Below are positions 1-11,931 of a DNA stretch of 64,000 nt, in pieces. The translations under genes and the position numbers were made by a program. The DNA lies in contig NC_134030.1 in assembly GCF_964204645.1 (NCBI RefSeq), forward strand, positions 13,852,447-13,916,446, given 5' to 3'. Numbering within the stretch: position 1 is the first letter of the stretch; each line of letters begins with the position of its first letter. Below the pieces are notes generated by a model. The model was not told the DNA's origin and searched no databases. It worked only from the letters and a program-made list of their open reading frames with translations. Source of the DNA: Tubulanus polymorphus (taxonomy: Eukaryota > Nemertea > Palaeonemertea > Tubulaniformes > Tubulanidae).

Positions 1-3000
1 AGCGTCGTATATATCAAATTTTAACGGGTTATTCGCGGCATTTGTATAAAAGCACGACTTACAGATAACTCGTAAAAATACTACGCACACATAATTCGTA
101 CATCAGTCGTAGTACAATTGTTGGTCCCCAGAACTACGACTTATGTTGGGTTGACTGTATTTCAAATTTTTGGGAAAAGCTCATATAAATTTGGCTGGCC
201 TAATAAATACATAAAGCAACGATAAGGCGTAGGCCTACTTCCTTCAGATGACATTTCATTACAATCAGCTAATCAAGTTTAATACTGTCATAGAGACTGT
301 CACGCCTGGCTCCCTGAAGAGACAGGGAATCATTTCAATTCAATTCAATTCAGAATTCATTTCATAGAAAAGCGGTTTAAAGAAATTGAAATTTTGAATA
401 AACAGAACAAATATTTACAAATTTTAGAAAAAAGAGTGCTTTGCAAAATGCTGCTAACACAAGCACCTAATAAATTAAAAGAAAATATAAAGAATTTAAA
501 TAAAGTAAAGTCAAACGTTGTCAGCGCTATACCGCGCATGAATAGCAATATTAAGTCTGATCACACACATTCAAGCAAGTTTGGTGTGCGCTGCTAAAAA
601 AACAAAACTGAAAAATAAAAAAATGAATATGACAGACTGATGTAGCACGAGAGAAACATCAGATTTCATTACTATATAAAAAGTGTAAAAATAGACTAAA
701 ATGAAAATCAAAACTAAGTAGGCCTATACCAAACATAGGCCTACAGGTCTGATGAATTCAGCACATTTTTCTTAATAACTTGATCATTAGATTTTTCAGA
801 AACACAAGTAAATCGAATTTGATCTGGATCTTTTGGGATGGATGAAATTGATAAATTTCAAGAAAAGTCCATAGTGTAAACCCACTGTAGCCAGGCTGTA
901 TTTTCAATAAAGTAAGCAGACGGTTAGTTGCTATTGATTACAATGTAATGTTTAGGCCTTTAAGCAAATAATATCTACTAATATCAACTCATTATTCACA
1001 ACTGATGATGTAATATGAGAGCTTTGGACATAAACAACCACCAGCTGACATGAGATCATAACCTAATTTTGACTAGATTTCAAACTTGTCAAACCTAGAT
1101 GTCCATGCTCATATTTAGGGGAGGTTCGCCCAGATTCTGCCGACATGACAATATTGGAGCATTGATTGCAAAAGATTCACTCATTGGTAACACTTTCTCA
1201 TATGTTTTCCTTCAACTTATATGCATATGCTTCCAAACTTCCAAAAGCAGCTAAATTTTCACCCCTTAGGCCTTATATATGCTAAAAGTTGTGACATTGC
1301 TTCTCTTTACATCTTATTTTCAAAACTTTTCTGTGCGAGTACTCCCAGGACCCAACATATGCGTGAGCACCTTTCAAAAAGTTCCACCTACATGAAAAAC
1401 CTCCACTAAGAGAAACAAAACTGCCACTTGAACCTGCATAGCTTACTCTTATATTGTCTTTTAGTCTTGAATGCACTACAACTCATGAGGAATGCTAGCA
1501 GTTGATGATTTTGATGAAATTGAATGAAAGGCTAAAATCAATATTTCAAGCAGAATTCAAAACAAAAAACAATCATATCTAAGGAAATGAGCAAAAGCAA
1601 AATCAGCACCAATAATAGCAATTCATGTTTCATGCAAGTTAGCTAAATTTTTATACGGCTTAATCATTGCTAAGAATTAGTTTTTGTCATAGGCCTATCC
1701 CCTTAAAGACCACTTACAATCCCTTAAACAATTCATTCAGTCTGCTTATCATCAACCTTCTGAAGAGCAAGCCCAGTTTCAAACAAAAATCCTTAGAGTA
1801 AAACTGGGTCCTGGATAGGCTACTGGGAAGTAATTGACCAAGGTGCCTATTCCATCTTCTGACAGGATCCTTTCGGGAAGTGGAAATTGTTCGCGTTGTA
1901 TAACTGCCTCAGTAGACAACCTCTAATACGGAAGTTGACCCAAAATTTGCAGGACAGAGAATTGGACCTGAACCTGTCATTGATGACGAAGTTTGAATCT
2001 TTGCCAAGAAGGGATGTAGGCCTATGCCCTATTCATGCATAAGGCCTATATTTGGTAAAAGACAAAGTGTTTTTGTGAAGGATAAATATAGGCCCTAACT
2101 ATTCTAAAAAATTCAGCAATATGCGTCCATAACACCAGTTTGCCAGTCTTTGGTAATGCGAGCAGGATTGTTGGAGCAAAAGTTCATAACCTTATAAACA
2201 AAGCTATGATATACCTTGGCCAAGAATTTTGTTAAATTTCAAGACCAGCTTTTATTTGTAGGAATTTATGAAGCAAAATGTAAAAAGCAAAATGAATGGA
2301 GAAGCATTGAGGCAAAAATCTTTTTCAAACTCTTAATCTTTACCATTCAATGTAGCATTACCAACAATCCAAGACATTGTAATTTGCAACGTCTCTTATG
2401 ATGACTGGTGCATTAGTAGGCCCATAAGCCGTGAGCACATGAGAGTTCTTGGCACAAGTTTTACCACAGGACAAATGAATGCATTTGAATTGCCACTGGT
2501 ACCAGAAGTGACTCACTTTGCTTTGTTTGAACATTGTTAAGTATCCCACGATTGGTTTGCGTTGAACGTACTCTCTAATTAGGCAAATTTTACTCAGCCC
2601 TCATCTATGCCAATTTGGCTCAGGCCAATTGCGCCTCTGCGTGATTGCGGCTGTAAGTATAGATTTAAGAACTTGAGGCTCAGTGAACTTATTGTTACAA
2701 TTATCAACTAGTTTTGGTTGACTCATTGTTATCCCCAAAACCATTTTTTAATCATTGCACCTTTGCAGCAATTCATAACTCTGTCACTTCTGGTGAATCA
2801 CTGGAAAAATTCTCGTGAAAATCAAGAAATTGACAAGATTTTTTTTATGTTAATTTCATGACAAATGAATTTACTAAATCGCTAATATTTCAACAAGTAA
2901 ACAACAAAATAATTTGAATAAATAACTAAATTAATAATTAAGTGAAGCATTCCGATGAAATTCAATAGGGTTAGAGATTTTATTACTGCATTAAATGTTT

Positions 3001-4069
3001 TGAAAGTTCTGAAGAGAAACTAAGCTTCATTCGGAAGTTATTTTGTACCAAAATTTTGTAGCAAAAAAATTAAATGCAACCAAAGACATCCATCCTCCAG
3101 GCTTCTGGGAAAAGGCAAATCCTTTAAGAATTTTTCTAGGTTGACTAGGTTGATATATTAGATCTGCCCTTGTATCTATTCAGCCGTTATCAACATCACA
3201 GTAAAAATTTCATTTAGACATAAATGACCACATCAGACCTCGAGGCAAACATTTTTCTCCTGTAACTTCTTAGCCTAAGTCAAAAGTTTGAGTATATAAG
3301 CCTCAATTTTGAGGCCTGAAGTCAAAATTCTGAGTTAAAAAGTCAAGAGATTTTTGGTTAAAACATTTGAAAAAAAAATCTGGTGGCTACAATGCTTCTC
3401 CATGAAAATGAGCAAAGCTTCTGATTATCTTCATTAGAATAGTATAGTTCTTTAAATGGCCCATGCAGACAACATGGAGTGACGACACGTACAATTTAAA
3501 ATACCATCAAGTTGCCTACGCTGGTACAATCGTATTTTCCTACGAAGATATTCTTCATCCCAATCAGTCTAGAATTTAATCAAACATGTTTTGCATAAAA
3601 ACTGAAAAGAAGATGTTTTAACAGCTGTATAAAGGATTATGATGTGATGACAAAATGGTAGGCCTACCAATTTAGTCAGGAGCAGATCTAGCCCCATATA
3701 GCAAATATCAGGACAGATGTCAGAACAATCCCGAAGAGGCATTCAGTTATTTCTGACAGAGCATTCATGCCCCACCATCTGGTGGTCGTACTTCCGGCGA
3801 ATTTTCAAAAATAAATTTTGTTACCAGTCAAAATCTTTAATGGCGCTAAAAGAGTGTAAATGTGCTCCAAAAATCATGTAACATTGAAATTATGGGCGCT
3901 GCTTTATAGGCCTATTTCAGGATTAAAATTGACACCTCGTAACAAACTTCAACAATCGTCGGCAGTGTTTGGCTGCCCCAATATTTGTGGGTAGAGTAAA
4001 GCATTTCGGAAATAGGAGCGTTTCCTGCCTTTCTGTATAGGCCTAATATATGTTAAACGATGGAAGGTG
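1..4069. other. Gene-free flank upstream of element A
   Basis: I see no supportable gene here. All open frames are under 70 codons, overlap on opposite strands and lack recognisable motifs. The stretch contains several copies of the short motif TAGGCCTA (for example near 230, 950, 1690, 3660, 3908 and 4038). Bases 2966-3052 resemble 30005-30085, so at least part of the region is dispersed repeat. Confidence 0.6.
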
Positions 4070-4075
4070 CGCGTT

Positions 4076-4332
4076 AGTAATGCTCATAAAAAATGAAAAT
4101 AAATTCTCGCACGCTCGAATTTATTTTCATTTTCTACTCACTCGCCCTCTCAACCTTTAATCTAGAACAACTATTCCCCAATTACTCTTAAAATTTCATG
4201 TTTTAAAAGTGAGAGTAAAATGTTAGCATAATAATCTAGATAAATAAGATCAAATATAGATTTCGGCAATAAAAAACCAATTTTAAACATAAAAAGTGTA
4301 TGTTAAGTGTGAGTGAAATAATTCATATTTAT
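4076..4332 (+). repeat. Element A left terminal inverted repeat
   Basis: This arm pairs with 8608-8899. It contains a terminal palindrome (4076-4186) that ends CCCCAATTACT, followed by CTTAAAATTTCATG and an A+T-rich stretch repeated almost exactly in reverse at the right end. Compared with the right end, about 45 bp of the outer palindrome arm is missing just after AGTAAT. A partial direct duplication of the inner part (AGTGTGAGTGAAATAATTC) recurs at 4388-4426, next to the gypsy fragment. Confidence 0.85.
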
Positions 4333-4429
4333 AACAACGAATATTCATATTTATATGTGTTAAATTCTTATTTTTAAACATAAAAAGTGTGAGTAAAGTG
4401 TGAGTGAAATAATTCATATTTAACATTTC

Positions 4430-6769
4430 CCAGATTTCTCGGAGGGCGCTGGAGAGTTCATTTTGGACTGTGACGCCTCTAACTGGGCTATCGGAGGGGT
4501 GCTGTCACAACTACAACACGATGGTTCTGAGAGAGTGATCGAGTACAGTAGCCGCACGCTGAAAGGTGGAGAGGAGAACTATTGTGCCACCAGGCGCGAA
4601 ATGTTGGCCTTGGTTGACATGAATGATCACTTCCGCCACCATTTACTAGGCAGGAAATTCAAATTTCGCACAGACCACGCAGCACTCAAGTGGCTACAAA
4701 CCTTCAAAAACCCTGAGGTCCAAGTGGCTCGGTGGCTTGAACGCCTGTCGGAATATGATTTCGTGATCGAACATCGAGCTGGAAGCAAACATTTGAACGC
4801 AGACGCCCTGTCTCGCATCCCTAAGAGACAGAGGAAACATGGGGACTGCCCAACTTGTGGTGACACTGGTCCATCTATATACCAGGTGACTGCAAAACAT
4901 CAGGGCGATTTGACAGCGCACTCCACTGGCTTGTCCAGGAACAAAATAATCGAGGCGCAAGTAAATGACCCCGAAATATCAGAAATTAGGGAGTTCTTGG
5001 CCGGAGATGGGGTCAGGGACAAGAAACGGCTACAACGGTGTGGTAGAACAGCGAGGAGCCTCTATAGTCTGGTTGAGCGTCTAGAGCTTTTAGATGGCAT
5101 TCTTGTGCTTAAACCACTTCCGGGGGCTACCTCAACGAGACACCGAGTGGTACTACCCATTTCACTGACTGATGGAACCATAGGAGTCATACATCAGGGA
5201 TTTGCGGGGAAACATCTCGGTACCAAAAAGACAGAGTGCAAAATTAGGGAAAGATTCTGGGTATTAGGCCTCTCAGCTAGGGTCAGGGATTTTGTTCGGG
5301 GCTGCAAAACTTGCCAAGAGTGCAAGTCCCCGTCCAAACTACCAAAAGCCCCAATGATGTCTACACCGGTAGGGCGACGCTTCCAGCGTGTACATATAGA
5401 CATCGTGGGCCCATTACCGAGAACCCGCCGCGGCAACGTCTACATTCTAGTGGCTCAAGATGCATTCACTAAGTGGCCCGAAGCATGGCCAATTCGCACT
5501 GAAAAGGCCTCCGTGGTGGCACGTGCCCTTGTGAACGAGTGGGTCACCCGTTACGGCAGCCCTGAATCCATCCACTCGGACAAAGGCGCGAACTTCGAGT
5601 CGAAAGTTTTCATGGAGATGTGTAGGATCTTGGCTATTGAAAAGACCAGAACCACTGCCTACCATCCTATGGGCAATGGGCAGGTGGAAAATATCCTGAA
5701 GGCCATGCTGACTACAGCAGTCAATGAGTGTGGAACAAACTGGGACGAGGAACTACCTGCGTGTTTGATGGCATTTCGTTCAAGCGTCCAGCACTCCACT
5801 CTTGAAACGCCGTTCTACTTGATGTACGCCGAGGAAATGTCACTACCAATCGACATCAGCATAGGCTTGCCCGAGGACCACCAACCAAGGACTAAGTATG
5901 GCATGGACCTCTCTGACCGCCTCACTAAGTCACACAACATTGTTCGTGATCGACTAGTGATGGCACAAAGGCGTCAGAAAATGGACTATGACCGTTTCGC
6001 AAAACGCGGGGGTTACAAGGTCGGGGATCGCGTGTGGCTGATGAGCCATTTCTTGAAAAAGGACGAGGCATCTAAGTTCCACCGGAAATGGAAAGGGCCT
6101 TACGTCGTGACCGAGAGACTATCAGAGGTGAATTACAGGGTTGTCCTGGAACCAGGCGCCGATCCGAGGGCGGTGAAGAGAAAGCGGGTCGTGCACTTCA
6201 ATGATATGAAACCGTGCTTCCTGTCTAGTGAGACCGTGACCATAGGTCATAAAAAACCTAGACAGGAACCAGTTAAAACGACCGGTCCCGAGGAGCAACC
6301 AACCCTCAATGACAACGAGGGGCAGGAAGATGAAGACTGTGTCTGGACACGGTCACACCCCGAGACAACGGCGGTTATTCAAAAACCTCTTGTAACAAAC
6401 CCTACCCAAAACCATCGCGAGCCTCCTACTCAAAACCACTCCAAGCCTGGGCCTTTGAACATTACAGACACTGAGGGGCACAGAAGACTCAGGCCCAGAG
6501 TAGGGATCAGGCGCCCTAGTCGGTTCGTAAACTCATGTACAGTCAACAACGATGATTCGCTAGCCAACCAAAATAGGGCCTCAGACCCTTTGGTGGATCC
6601 AAACACACTTATAGGACCTCCAGTCGCCTCGGACAAGATTGAGCAGAACAACATTTTTGATATAGAACTGATCCAAAAATGCCAGAAATGTCACGAAGTT
6701 CGGTCCCGGATTAACATTAGGAAAGGCTACTGGTTAGAAATGGGCCGGTACCTTAAATCAAAGGGTTAA
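4430..6769 (+). CDS. Ty3/gypsy pol fragment: RNase H, H2C2 finger, integrase
   Basis: This is one long open frame of about 780 codons, entered in frame at 4430, so it is 5'-truncated; protease and reverse transcriptase are absent. It opens at the RT/RNase H junction with an FILDCDAS motif, and the RNase H continues through RTDHAALKWL and HLNADALSRIP. Next come an H2C2 zinc-binding integrase N-terminus (HQGFAGKH...CKTCQEC) and a DDE core with Asp in VHIDIVGPL, Asp in IHSDKGANFES and Glu in GNGQVENILKA, so all three catalytic residues are present. A C-terminal GDRVWLM...KWKGPYVV region matches the usual GPY/F module. A further tail of about 150 residues is hydrophilic and unassigned. The frame has no stops or shifts, in contrast to the decayed elements around it. 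It would insert retrotransposon cDNA, but the partial pol cannot replicate alone. Confidence 0.92.
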   Translation, partial: PDFSEGAGEFILDCDASNWAIGGVLSQLQHDGSERVIEYSSRTLKGGEENYCATRREMLALVDMNDHFRHHLLGRKFKFRTDHAALKWLQTFKNPEVQVARWLERLSEYDFVIEHRAGSKHLNADALSRIPKRQRKHGDCPTCGDTGPSIYQVTAKHQGDLTAHSTGLSRNKIIEAQVNDPEISEIREFLAGDGVRDKKRLQRCGRTARSLYSLVERLELLDGILVLKPLPGATSTRHRVVLPISLTDGTIGVIHQGFAGKHLGTKKTECKIRERFWVLGLSARVRDFVRGCKTCQECKSPSKLPKAPMMSTPVGRRFQRVHIDIVGPLPRTRRGNVYILVAQDAFTKWPEAWPIRTEKASVVARALVNEWVTRYGSPESIHSDKGANFESKVFMEMCRILAIEKTRTTAYHPMGNGQVENILKAMLTTAVNECGTNWDEELPACLMAFRSSVQHSTLETPFYLMYAEEMSLPIDISIGLPEDHQPRTKYGMDLSDRLTKSHNIVRDRLVMAQRRQKMDYDRFAKRGGYKVGDRVWLMSHFLKKDEASKFHRKWKGPYVVTERLSEVNYRVVLEPGADPRAVKRKRVVHFNDMKPCFLSSETVTIGHKKPRQEPVKTTGPEEQPTLNDNEGQEDEDCVWTRSHPETTAVIQKPLVTNPTQNHREPPTQNHSKPGPLNITDTEGHRRLRPRVGIRRPSRFVNSCTVNNDDSLANQNRASDPLVDPNTLIGPPVASDKIEQNNIFDIELIQKCQKCHEVRSRINIRKGYWLEMGRYLKSKG

Positions 6770-6770
6770 A

Positions 6771-6771
6771 T

Positions 6772-6845
<74 letters not shown>
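6771..6845. repeat. (TA)n microsatellite
   Basis: About 37 uninterrupted TA dinucleotides follow directly after the gypsy pol stop codon. Confidence 0.97.
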
Positions 6846-6847
<2 letters not shown>

Positions 6848-7074
6848 TACCCTTGTATATAACCCTGTATATATATTTACTTAGTTTTAGTAGACAGTTT
6901 ATTATCATTTGTAACTGGTGGTGACTAGGATTTCAGACCCCTTGCACCTCCTGATGGTATGCTTGGGACCACCCACCTTGCATGATTCGGGTGGTATCTG
7001 AATGAACGGAATCTCCGCCATTTAGTCTTGTCGTTGCAGCCAACTCATGTTTTGAACTATTTATCGTTTCTAGC

Positions 7075-7907
7075 ATGGACTGTATCGAGTTAGACCAGTT
7101 ATCTAGCCTCCACGAGGCGACACAGACCCTTAAACGGCAGGTCTCGAAAGAAGTCTGTTCCACCCTTCACAGACAGGACAAGACCCTCAGCGAATTGAGA
7201 GCCAAGATGGGCAGACTTTATAACTCTGCCGTAGATCAGTCGTTTGTGGAGGATCCTGGTCGCATAGTAACCGGTGCGGTAGTAACCGGTCTCAAGACGA
7301 CAAAGACCCGACGTTTTCGGCCGAAGATGAGCACAGCTGCATTTGAGTACATCAGCCAGGAACTAGTGAACGCCCTGGCCGAATGTGGTGGTGACGCCTC
7401 GCACATCTGGTCGAAACTTGGAGACTTGAAACAGAGGGCAGTTGAGGACTTACCAATTGTGTTGCTGGGAGACTCGATGTTTACGGGGCTAAAGGCCAGC
7501 GGCGGTTTGATTCCAATTTGCCACCCTGGTGAACGACTCGGTGATTTGTTGGAGTACCTCCCACATGTATCCTTTAGGGCAAGAGCGATTGTGGTCACGC
7601 ATGGTATGAACCATGCCGGCAATATGGCAGGACGACAGAGGAGTTTGCGGAAGTTTTGGCGCTACTCAAGGGCAAGCACCCTTCTGTTCCCCTTTTCCAC
7701 CTACAGACCCCTGTCCCTCCTTGCTGGCGTGGTGACCACAATCGGGTAAACAACATCAAACGGGTTAACGTCTTCGCCCTCCGTGCCGGGTTCCAACAGG
7801 CCGACCATCCAGATATCCCGGATTTTGATTTTGTGGGGATCCACTACAAAAAGTCGGCCATGCACTTTGTCTGTCGGGAAATAATCCGTGTGGTAGATCG
7901 CGTCTGA
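7075..7907 (+). pseudogene. SGNH-hydrolase-like ORF downstream of gypsy pol (frameshifted)
   Basis: An ORF starts at 7075 and a second frame continues to 7907, so a frameshift lies around 7630-7660. The first ~120 residues are hydrophilic and helical-looking with no match I recognise. The second part has the layout of an SGNH/GDSL-type esterase: block I VLLGDSMFTGL, a block-III-like VTHGMNHAG, and a C-terminal D-x3-H motif (DFVGIHY) in the second frame. SGNH domains are known as extra ORFs in some retroelements, including certain CR1 ORF1 proteins and Ngaro elements. Here the ORF lies in the env position of a gypsy element, between pol and the polypurine tract. A second SGNH-like ORF occurs in the Ngaro-like insertion at 50.1-50.7 kb. 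The assignment rests on motif order, and activity is doubtful given the break. Confidence 0.6.
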
Positions 7908-8405
7908 ATGTGTTTCCTTCGGTACCTAACGATGGTTCACCTGGAGTCGCTTATTCTTTGTAATGTTAGTGACAAAAAGCCATTCAGTCCAAATACTACC
8001 ACACGTGACCCCCCAGATGTAGCACACCCCATTGCGAACAGTTCCTTTCCGTTTTCTTTTGATTGTATTTTTCAGCTTCCCAGGACGAGGAACAGAGGCA
8101 GAGGGGCAAGCCAAGTGCAGTGTTCATTGGCCGTATCTAACTTTTGATAGATATTTTTGGTTAGACACTACGCTTAGGTGCGCCCCGAAAACAAACCACA
8201 AACCATTAGTGGAGATCGAAAGCTGCATGTATTATCATCACTGAGATGCAACCCTAATGCGAAACAACGACTACGCCGTGTTAGATGTCTACTGTATCCA
8301 GAGCCGAGAAGTTTGGAGCTTAATATACTATAATAAGGACTATAATTAAATTTGTGTAGATATTTTGACTATATATTCCTGTTCAAATGGGAGTTTGAAC
8401 AAGTT

Positions 8406-8607
8406 GAAGGGGGGTGGTGTGATGGAATATGTCCATCAGTCGTTTTCTATGTTGTAACTGGAGGGTGCTGCTCTCTCTCTCGAAAATACAGAACAATAGG
8501 TGATTGTGTTAATATCTTTTGTCCGCCTTTTTACTGGTTTTTGGGCTCTCAGAGTCGATATTTGGAGGAAACTTCTACTGTGGAACAGGCAGAATAGGAC
8601 CTCGTTA
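8406..8607 (+). repeat. Gypsy polypurine tract and partial 3' LTR
   Basis: A purine run (GAAGGGGGGTGG) at 8406-8417 is followed by TGTGATGG, a typical 3' LTR start. The LTR-like sequence runs only about 190 bp before the right terminal repeat of element A cuts it off, and no second LTR is in the window. The gypsy copy is therefore truncated at both ends, at the borders of the element A termini. Confidence 0.6.
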
Positions 8608-8899
8608 CATAAATATGAATTATTTCACTCACACTTTTGATGTTTAAAATTGATTTTTTATTGCTGAAATCTATATTTGATCTTATTTATCTAGATTATT
8701 ATGCTAACATTTTACTCTCACTTTTAAAACATGAAATCTTAAGAGTAATTGGGGAATAGTTGTTCTAGATTAAAGGTTGAGAGGGCGAGTGAGTAGAAAA
8801 TGAAAATGAAAATAAATTCGAGCGTGCGACAATTTATTTTCATTTTTTATGAGCTCGACCTCTCGACCTTTGATCTAGAACAACTATTCCGTAATTACT
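8608..8899 (-). repeat. Element A right terminal inverted repeat
   Basis: This is the reverse complement of the left arm. Its terminal palindrome (8744-8899) begins AGTAATTGGGGAATAG and ends CTATTCCGTAATTACT, with arms of about 45 bp around an A+T-rich centre. The inner side continues CTTAAGATTTCATG when read inward, matching the inner side of the left end. The target duplication CGCGTT follows at 8900-8905. Confidence 0.85.
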
Positions 8900-8905
8900 C
8901 GCGTT

Positions 8906-9339
8906 GTATTGTGGGTAAATTCATTATAAAGCATGGCTAGCTATATTCATAAAGTATTCAAATTGCTTCAATCTTACTGAAAGAAAGCTTGTTGGAATGG
9001 GGAGGGCTCAAATAAAAATATGTGCTTTTTAAATTTTTGAATTATCTTCAGTAGTTTTAGAGATATCGCAATCTGAAGTTGGAAAATTTGAGCGAAAAGT
9101 GCATTCATGCTTCATAATGACAAAAACTATGATCTTAGATCAAGGTTCATGAATTTTAAGATCCAAAACCTTCTGATTCCTGGTGATTCGTCACTTATTC
9201 CAGGTCCTAAGTGGCGATGTTTGCTTTTAAAAACGGGTATTTTTCGATTTCTATTTTCTTCAACTAAAATGCGGATTTTTTCACTAAACCATTCCCAAGT
9301 GATAAAGAGGGATCTTATTCAAATGGTTGATTCTAAAAG
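8906..9339. other. No gene seen
   Basis: A+T-rich sequence right of element A. The only open frame (9107-9346) has no recognisable motif and I do not call it. Confidence 0.5.
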
Positions 9340-10215
9340 ACTTTAGCTCATTTGCATTGATTTACAGGTTTCATAAATGATTTTACTATGGGATGTCAAA
9401 ACGCATAAGCCTAGTAACTAGGGGTCAAGGGACACCATGCCCAATTGATTGTGGTGATAAAATATGCCAAGTTATCACTACAATATGGAAATACTAAGTT
9501 ATTCTAATATACAACGCCCCCTGGTGACCATATGCTAAGCCCAATGACTTTGAAACTAACCATAATCATAGAACATGTCATGAGTTACAACTTTTCAATT
9601 GATCATGGTAACAAAATATGCCAAGGTGCCAATATAATAAGGGAATAATATGTTATTGTATTGTTCAACGCCCCCTGGTGACCATATAGAATAACTAAAA
9701 CTATGTCTCAGGTATAAAAGATCCCTTTTCAAAGAATACCAATCACAAATTGCAATGAAAAATGGCAAACCATTAGGAAGTTACAGGACTCAGAATTCAG
9801 GCCAAAATTGACATTTTTGCGCACAAAAAAGGTCACAGGATGGCCATGAGTCTGATTGACCCAATTTTTCTCATGCTGATGGGCCCTTGGGGGATACAAA
9901 TACATCCGAAAGATCAAGGCAATTGATAAAAGCATCTTCAAAATTTCCCTCGAAAAATTCAAAAATGTATAAAAACTGCTGAATTTGGCAAACAACAATG
10001 GCTGCCAGTCGGCCATCTTGAATCTGAGAGGGCCAGTTTCTGGGCTGAAGATGTGTCTAAGATGTATAAACCAAATATCAAGACACCAAGACATTACCTT
10101 GAAGCATCTTCAGAACTTCCCAAAAATAACTTGATTCCGTCTACGGACGGATGGACGGATGGACAAAAAGTGCACGCAATAGCCCACGAGACTTAAGTCC
10201 CAAGTGGGCTAAAAA
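9340..10215 (+). repeat. Dispersed repeat with CGCCCCCTGGTGACCATA units
   Basis: It contains two tandem units, each with ATGCCAAG, CGCCCCCTGGTGACCATA and CATGAG(T/C)TACAA blocks. A unique section follows, ending near ACGGACGGATGGACGGATGG and CAAGTGGGCTAAAAA. A diverged copy of the same block order lies at 30415-30935. No coding capacity is evident. It behaves like a SINE or MITE family, but I cannot assign it to a class. Confidence 0.65.
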
Positions 10216-11920
10216 CACAGTGGATATTTTACGGTAGGCCTAAGGCAGAGTGTTTATTTCCGCTATTCCACCGTACATTGTCACTGTTTGACTGATTTTG
10301 ATAAGTTGCGCGACTTAAAAAATTCAAAGAAAGCACAAAGAACAGAGTTAGAGAAAGAGCCCCAAGGGGCACTATGGCCAGCCTGTCAGCTTTACATAAA
10401 ATGGCAAATGATGCATTCTATAGGTTAAATTCGCCAAATAGCTCCCAGCTCATAGACTTAGTCAATCCCAGGCTAATATTTGTGTTTTCGTAAGTAGCAC
10501 AGACAGCAACTGGAGCTGGCAGGAACAAATACCTCAGATAATCTTTTCCCTTAGTCTTATTGATTCAAATGCGGAATAGAATTTAGTTTCCTAAAATTTG
10601 CTCAATAAAACAAAATTGAATTGGATTTGATATTTTTTTGGCAGAATAAAATTTGATTGAATGTGCAGTTTGAGCACATGGCTAATTAGCATATCAAGGT
10701 CATCCATCCGATTTGAGAAAACCCTATTTTCCCTGGATTTCACACAATTGTCAATGATATTTTCTGTAGTGCAAATAAAAATATTCCTCCCAAAAACCAA
10801 ATCAACTAAAGATAATTTCAAAGAAATCGATATTGAAATACAATTTTAGATTTTAAAATAAAACTTGGAAGTAAAATGGTAGACGATAATTAAAGTAGTT
10901 GGTGAATTATTAAATTCTTGTCCATTATGTGTGCTCGTAGGTTGATTAAAAAGCAAAATGTTGCCGTTGGCAGCTTTTTCAATCGCAGAATAGAAAATTC
11001 AATTCCGGTATTAGCTTATTGGGCAGTTCGTATTATACCACGAGTCCACGTGATCGTAAGTAATCGATGGAGTGAAGGGGATACGTGTAGCAGGTTACTG
11101 CAGGCCTAAATGAAAGGTATTGGTTATTAAGCCGGATCTGGTTAGGCCTACCGACTTATAAATGATATTTTTTCTGGATCCATATAGGCCTATATTATGA
11201 AACAATAAAAACATGTTTTGGGTTTAGGGTTAGGGATTCGATAGGGTTAGTGTCAAATGGGTGAGAAGAGGGTCCAGAGGGTTCCGTTTCACAACTAGTA
11301 GGGATAGTCTGAATACCAGTCGTTGTTACGGTTCCCTACAACGTCTGACGCCAAACTGACATATAGAGGTTAACTCCTGTTTATTACAATGCAACAACTG
11401 ATTTTAGTGCCAAATCAAACCTTTGTACTCAAATAAATCAATTAGTTACCTTATTGACTTTGAAAACATGTTTTATAGTAATATTTTTGATGATTTAAAT
11501 CGGGAACCGGAGAATTTATTGATTCGATTTGAATTGATTGCCACAATCGGATTTTCCAATACAGACTAAAATAACAAAATGTGTCAATTCAATAGGCTAT
11601 AACTCTCAAAATTTACTCCAAATGTTATTTTTAGTTGATAAAAAGCATTAATTTTGGTGAATTTTACCTAAAGAATTTGAAACAAGAATAATATCTGCAT
11701 TGGCATCAATGTCAGTCCAAGTCCGAATCCGTAATTTACACTCCCATCATGCAACACGAAAAGCCGCCATATTTGTTATGTTGCTTCACTTCAACTATTT
11801 TTTTAGGTGACTGGTCAAGTTTTGAGTTACGGCGATCGTCAAAAGCTACTTAGGATATTATATATTCATGCCCAAACAATAGTTAACTTCCATCTGATTA
11901 CAGAACAGTCAGTTTGAGGT
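10216..11920. other. No gene seen; short telomere-like tract
   Basis: No supportable ORF. A brief GGGTTAGGG-type tract sits near 11220-11260, too short and imperfect to be a telomeric relic of note. TAGGCCTA motifs occur near 10237, 11145 and 11185. Confidence 0.5.
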
Positions 11921-11931
11921 AAGTTGAAGGT

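Larger units (their letters stand above)
4076..8899. mobile_element. Element A: inverted-terminal element carrying gypsy sequence
   Basis: The element starts AGTAAT and ends ATTACT. It is flanked by the 6-bp duplication CGCGTT at 4070-4075 and 8900-8905. Its termini are inverted repeats of roughly 260-290 bp with only scattered mismatches by eye. Polintons/Mavericks are known for AG...CT ends and 6-bp target duplications, and the same type of terminus bounds elements B and C in this window, where Polinton-type genes occur. The interior is not Polinton-like: it holds the 3' part of a Ty3/gypsy retrotransposon, truncated at both ends, and no PolB or capsid gene. I infer a non-autonomous Polinton-like element that gained a gypsy fragment. 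A new transposon class using the gypsy integrase (compare Ginger elements) is the alternative; the RNase H remnant, polypurine tract and partial LTR favour captured or nested gypsy. Confidence 0.8.

Noticed and set aside
4627-5665. Minus-strand ORFs of 70-90 codons opposite gypsy pol
   Set aside because: Shadows of the strongly supported plus-strand pol frame with no motif of their own.
11220-11260. Interstitial telomere repeat
   Set aside because: Only two imperfect GGGTTA units in series; the same holds for the GGGTTTAGG run near 49550.
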